A stretch of DNA of 7,472 nt, taken from positions 1 to 7,472 of the forward strand of contig JAJFLK010000232.1 of the NCBI GenBank assembly GCA_021772735.1. Reading direction: 5' to 3'. The notes below the pieces were generated by a model that was given only the letters and a program-made list of their open reading frames with translations, was not told the origin of the DNA and did no database searches. Position 1 is the first letter of the stretch, and every line of letters begins with the position of its first letter. This DNA comes from Candidatus Sumerlaeota bacterium. GTDB lineage: Bacteria > Sumerlaeota > Sumerlaeia > MVZB01 > JAJFLK01. The translations under genes and the position numbers were made by a program. This document shows positions 6,300 through 7,472 of the stretch, piece after piece.

Positions 6300-7472
6300 G
6301 CACGCTGCTGGTCGCCCTGCTATCGGGCGTGGGCTTTGTCGTCGCATACCACACCTACGGCCGGTATCTGGCGCGCAAGATATTCGACATCAATCCAGAC
6401 GCGGTCACTCCGGCGCACCAGCTCGAAGACGGCGTGGATTTTGTGCCGACCAAGCGGTCGATCGTCTTTGGTCATCATTTCACGTCCATCGCCGGAACCG
6501 GGCCGATCGTCGGGCCCGCCATTGCGGTCTTCTGGGGCTGGCTCCCCGCACTGCTTTGGGTTGTGCTGGGTTCGATCTTCATCGGCGCGGTTCATGATTT
6601 CGGCGCGCTGGTGATCTCACTGCGCTCTCGCGGACAGACCATCGGCGACGTCGCCGGGCGGATGATTTCTTCGCGCGCTCGCGTCCTGTTCCTTCTTATT
6701 TTGTTTCTCGCGTTGACCGTCGTGATCGGCGTTTTCGGTCTGGTGATCGCCGTCATCTTTTCGGTCTATCCGCAGACGGTTCTCTCGGTCTGGATCGAAC
6801 TGCCGATCGCCATTGCCATCGGTTTCATGTTTTTGCGCGGAGGCTCGGGGCGTTCGCTGGTCGCCCCATCTCTGGTCGCGCTGGCGATCCTTTACGCGAT
6901 GATCTATGTCGGCGCGTATCACCTGCCCATCTCATTCGAGAGCCTGGACATACCGCTTTTCGGCGGCGCGGAAGTTGGATTCTTCGCGGGGCTACGGTCT
7001 TCGGTCGTGATCTGGACGGTCATTCTGCTGGTCTATTGTTTCGTCGCCAGCATCCTGCCTGTCTGGACGCTCTTGCAGCCGCGCGATTACATCAATAGTC
7101 ATCAGTTGATCGTCGCCCTCGCGCTGCTTGTGCTCGGCCTTTTTGTGGCGCGTCCCGAGTTCGTCGCTCCGGCGATCAACCCGGGCGTCGAGGGCGCGCC
7201 GCCGATCTTTCCATTTCTGTTCATCACCATCGCCTGCGGTGCGGTCTCCGGGTTTCACTGCCTGGTCAGTTCGGGGACGACCTCCAAGCAGTTGATGACC
7301 GAGCGCGACGCGCAGGCCGTCGGATATGGGGCGATGCTTTTGGAGGGTGCGCTGGCTGTGCTGGTCATCATCGCGTGCTGCGCGGGCCTGGGCCTGGGAG
7401 TTTGGACCGGCGATGGCGCGGGCGGGTTCACCAGGATCACGGACGAGGCCGGAGTCGCGCTGGCGGGTGGCG
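6296..7472 (+). CDS. cstA: CstA/BtsT-family carbon starvation transporter, partial at the C-terminus
   Basis: The ATG at 6296 overlaps the preceding stop (ATGA) and follows GAGGAGA (6285-6291). The visible 392 residues stay open to the window edge. The protein is strongly hydrophobic with many membrane helices. Family signatures are clear: DFVPTKRSIVFGHHFTSIAG followed by TGPIVGPAIAVFWGWLP (residues 48-84), GAVHDFGALVISLRSRG (97-113), and TIACGAVSGFHCLVSSGTTSKQ (311-332). In Escherichia coli CstA and BtsT import pyruvate or peptides under carbon starvation, so uptake of such a small nutrient across the inner membrane is the likely role. Which substrate applies cannot be read from the sequence. 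Overlap with the propeller/TPR gene suggests translational coupling. The end of the protein is not in the window. Confidence 0.95.
   Translation, partial: MSTLLVALLSGVGFVVAYHTYGRYLARKIFDINPDAVTPAHQLEDGVDFVPTKRSIVFGHHFTSIAGTGPIVGPAIAVFWGWLPALLWVVLGSIFIGAVHDFGALVISLRSRGQTIGDVAGRMISSRARVLFLLILFLALTVVIGVFGLVIAVIFSVYPQTVLSVWIELPIAIAIGFMFLRGGSGRSLVAPSLVALAILYAMIYVGAYHLPISFESLDIPLFGGAEVGFFAGLRSSVVIWTVILLVYCFVASILPVWTLLQPRDYINSHQLIVALALLVLGLFVARPEFVAPAINPGVEGAPPIFPFLFITIACGAVSGFHCLVSSGTTSKQLMTERDAQAVGYGAMLLEGALAVLVIIACCAGLGLGVWTGDGAGGFTRITDEAGVALAGG

Overview
The window is GC-rich DNA, most likely from a Planctomycetota-type bacterium. That guess rests on a deiodinase-like selenoprotein, a large exported beta-propeller/TPR protein, loose gene spacing and a degraded transposase start. 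It is inference only, since no marker gene is present. TGA is used as an ordinary stop by at least two genes here (the acyl-CoA dehydrogenase and the propeller/TPR protein), so the genetic code is standard.

Left part (1-915): the minus-strand gene running off the left edge is the most notable object. It encodes an exported thioredoxin-fold protein of the iodothyronine deiodinase family. An in-frame TGA at 178-180 falls exactly where vertebrate deiodinases carry selenocysteine (GSYT-U-PPF). Reading continues for 59 more codons to the window edge and includes the family's YIxEAH motif. A perfect 7-bp stem hairpin (151-167) starts 11 nt after the UGA, where a bacterial SECIS element is expected. 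A conventional ORF call would stop at this TGA and lose the active site. Upstream lie a weak candidate promoter, then the start of an IS3-type transposase OrfA (738-860) that degenerates after about 17 codons, preceded by a hairpin that would mask its ribosome binding site.

Middle (916-2040): a DinB/YfiT-like putative metal-dependent four-helix-bundle protein on the plus strand, then tRNA-Pro(TGG) on the minus strand with its CCA encoded, then 357 bases in which no gene is evident.

Right part (2041-7472): a plus-strand ACAD10/11-like acyl-CoA dehydrogenase is followed 89 bases later by a 959-codon exported protein with an N-terminal WD40/PD40-like propeller and a C-terminal TPR-like helical region. 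Its stop overlaps the start of a cstA-type transporter gene (ATGA), so these two are probably translationally coupled. The cstA gene runs off the right edge. No pathway clearly links the left and right parts; the nearest to a functional unit is the propeller-TPR/CstA pair.
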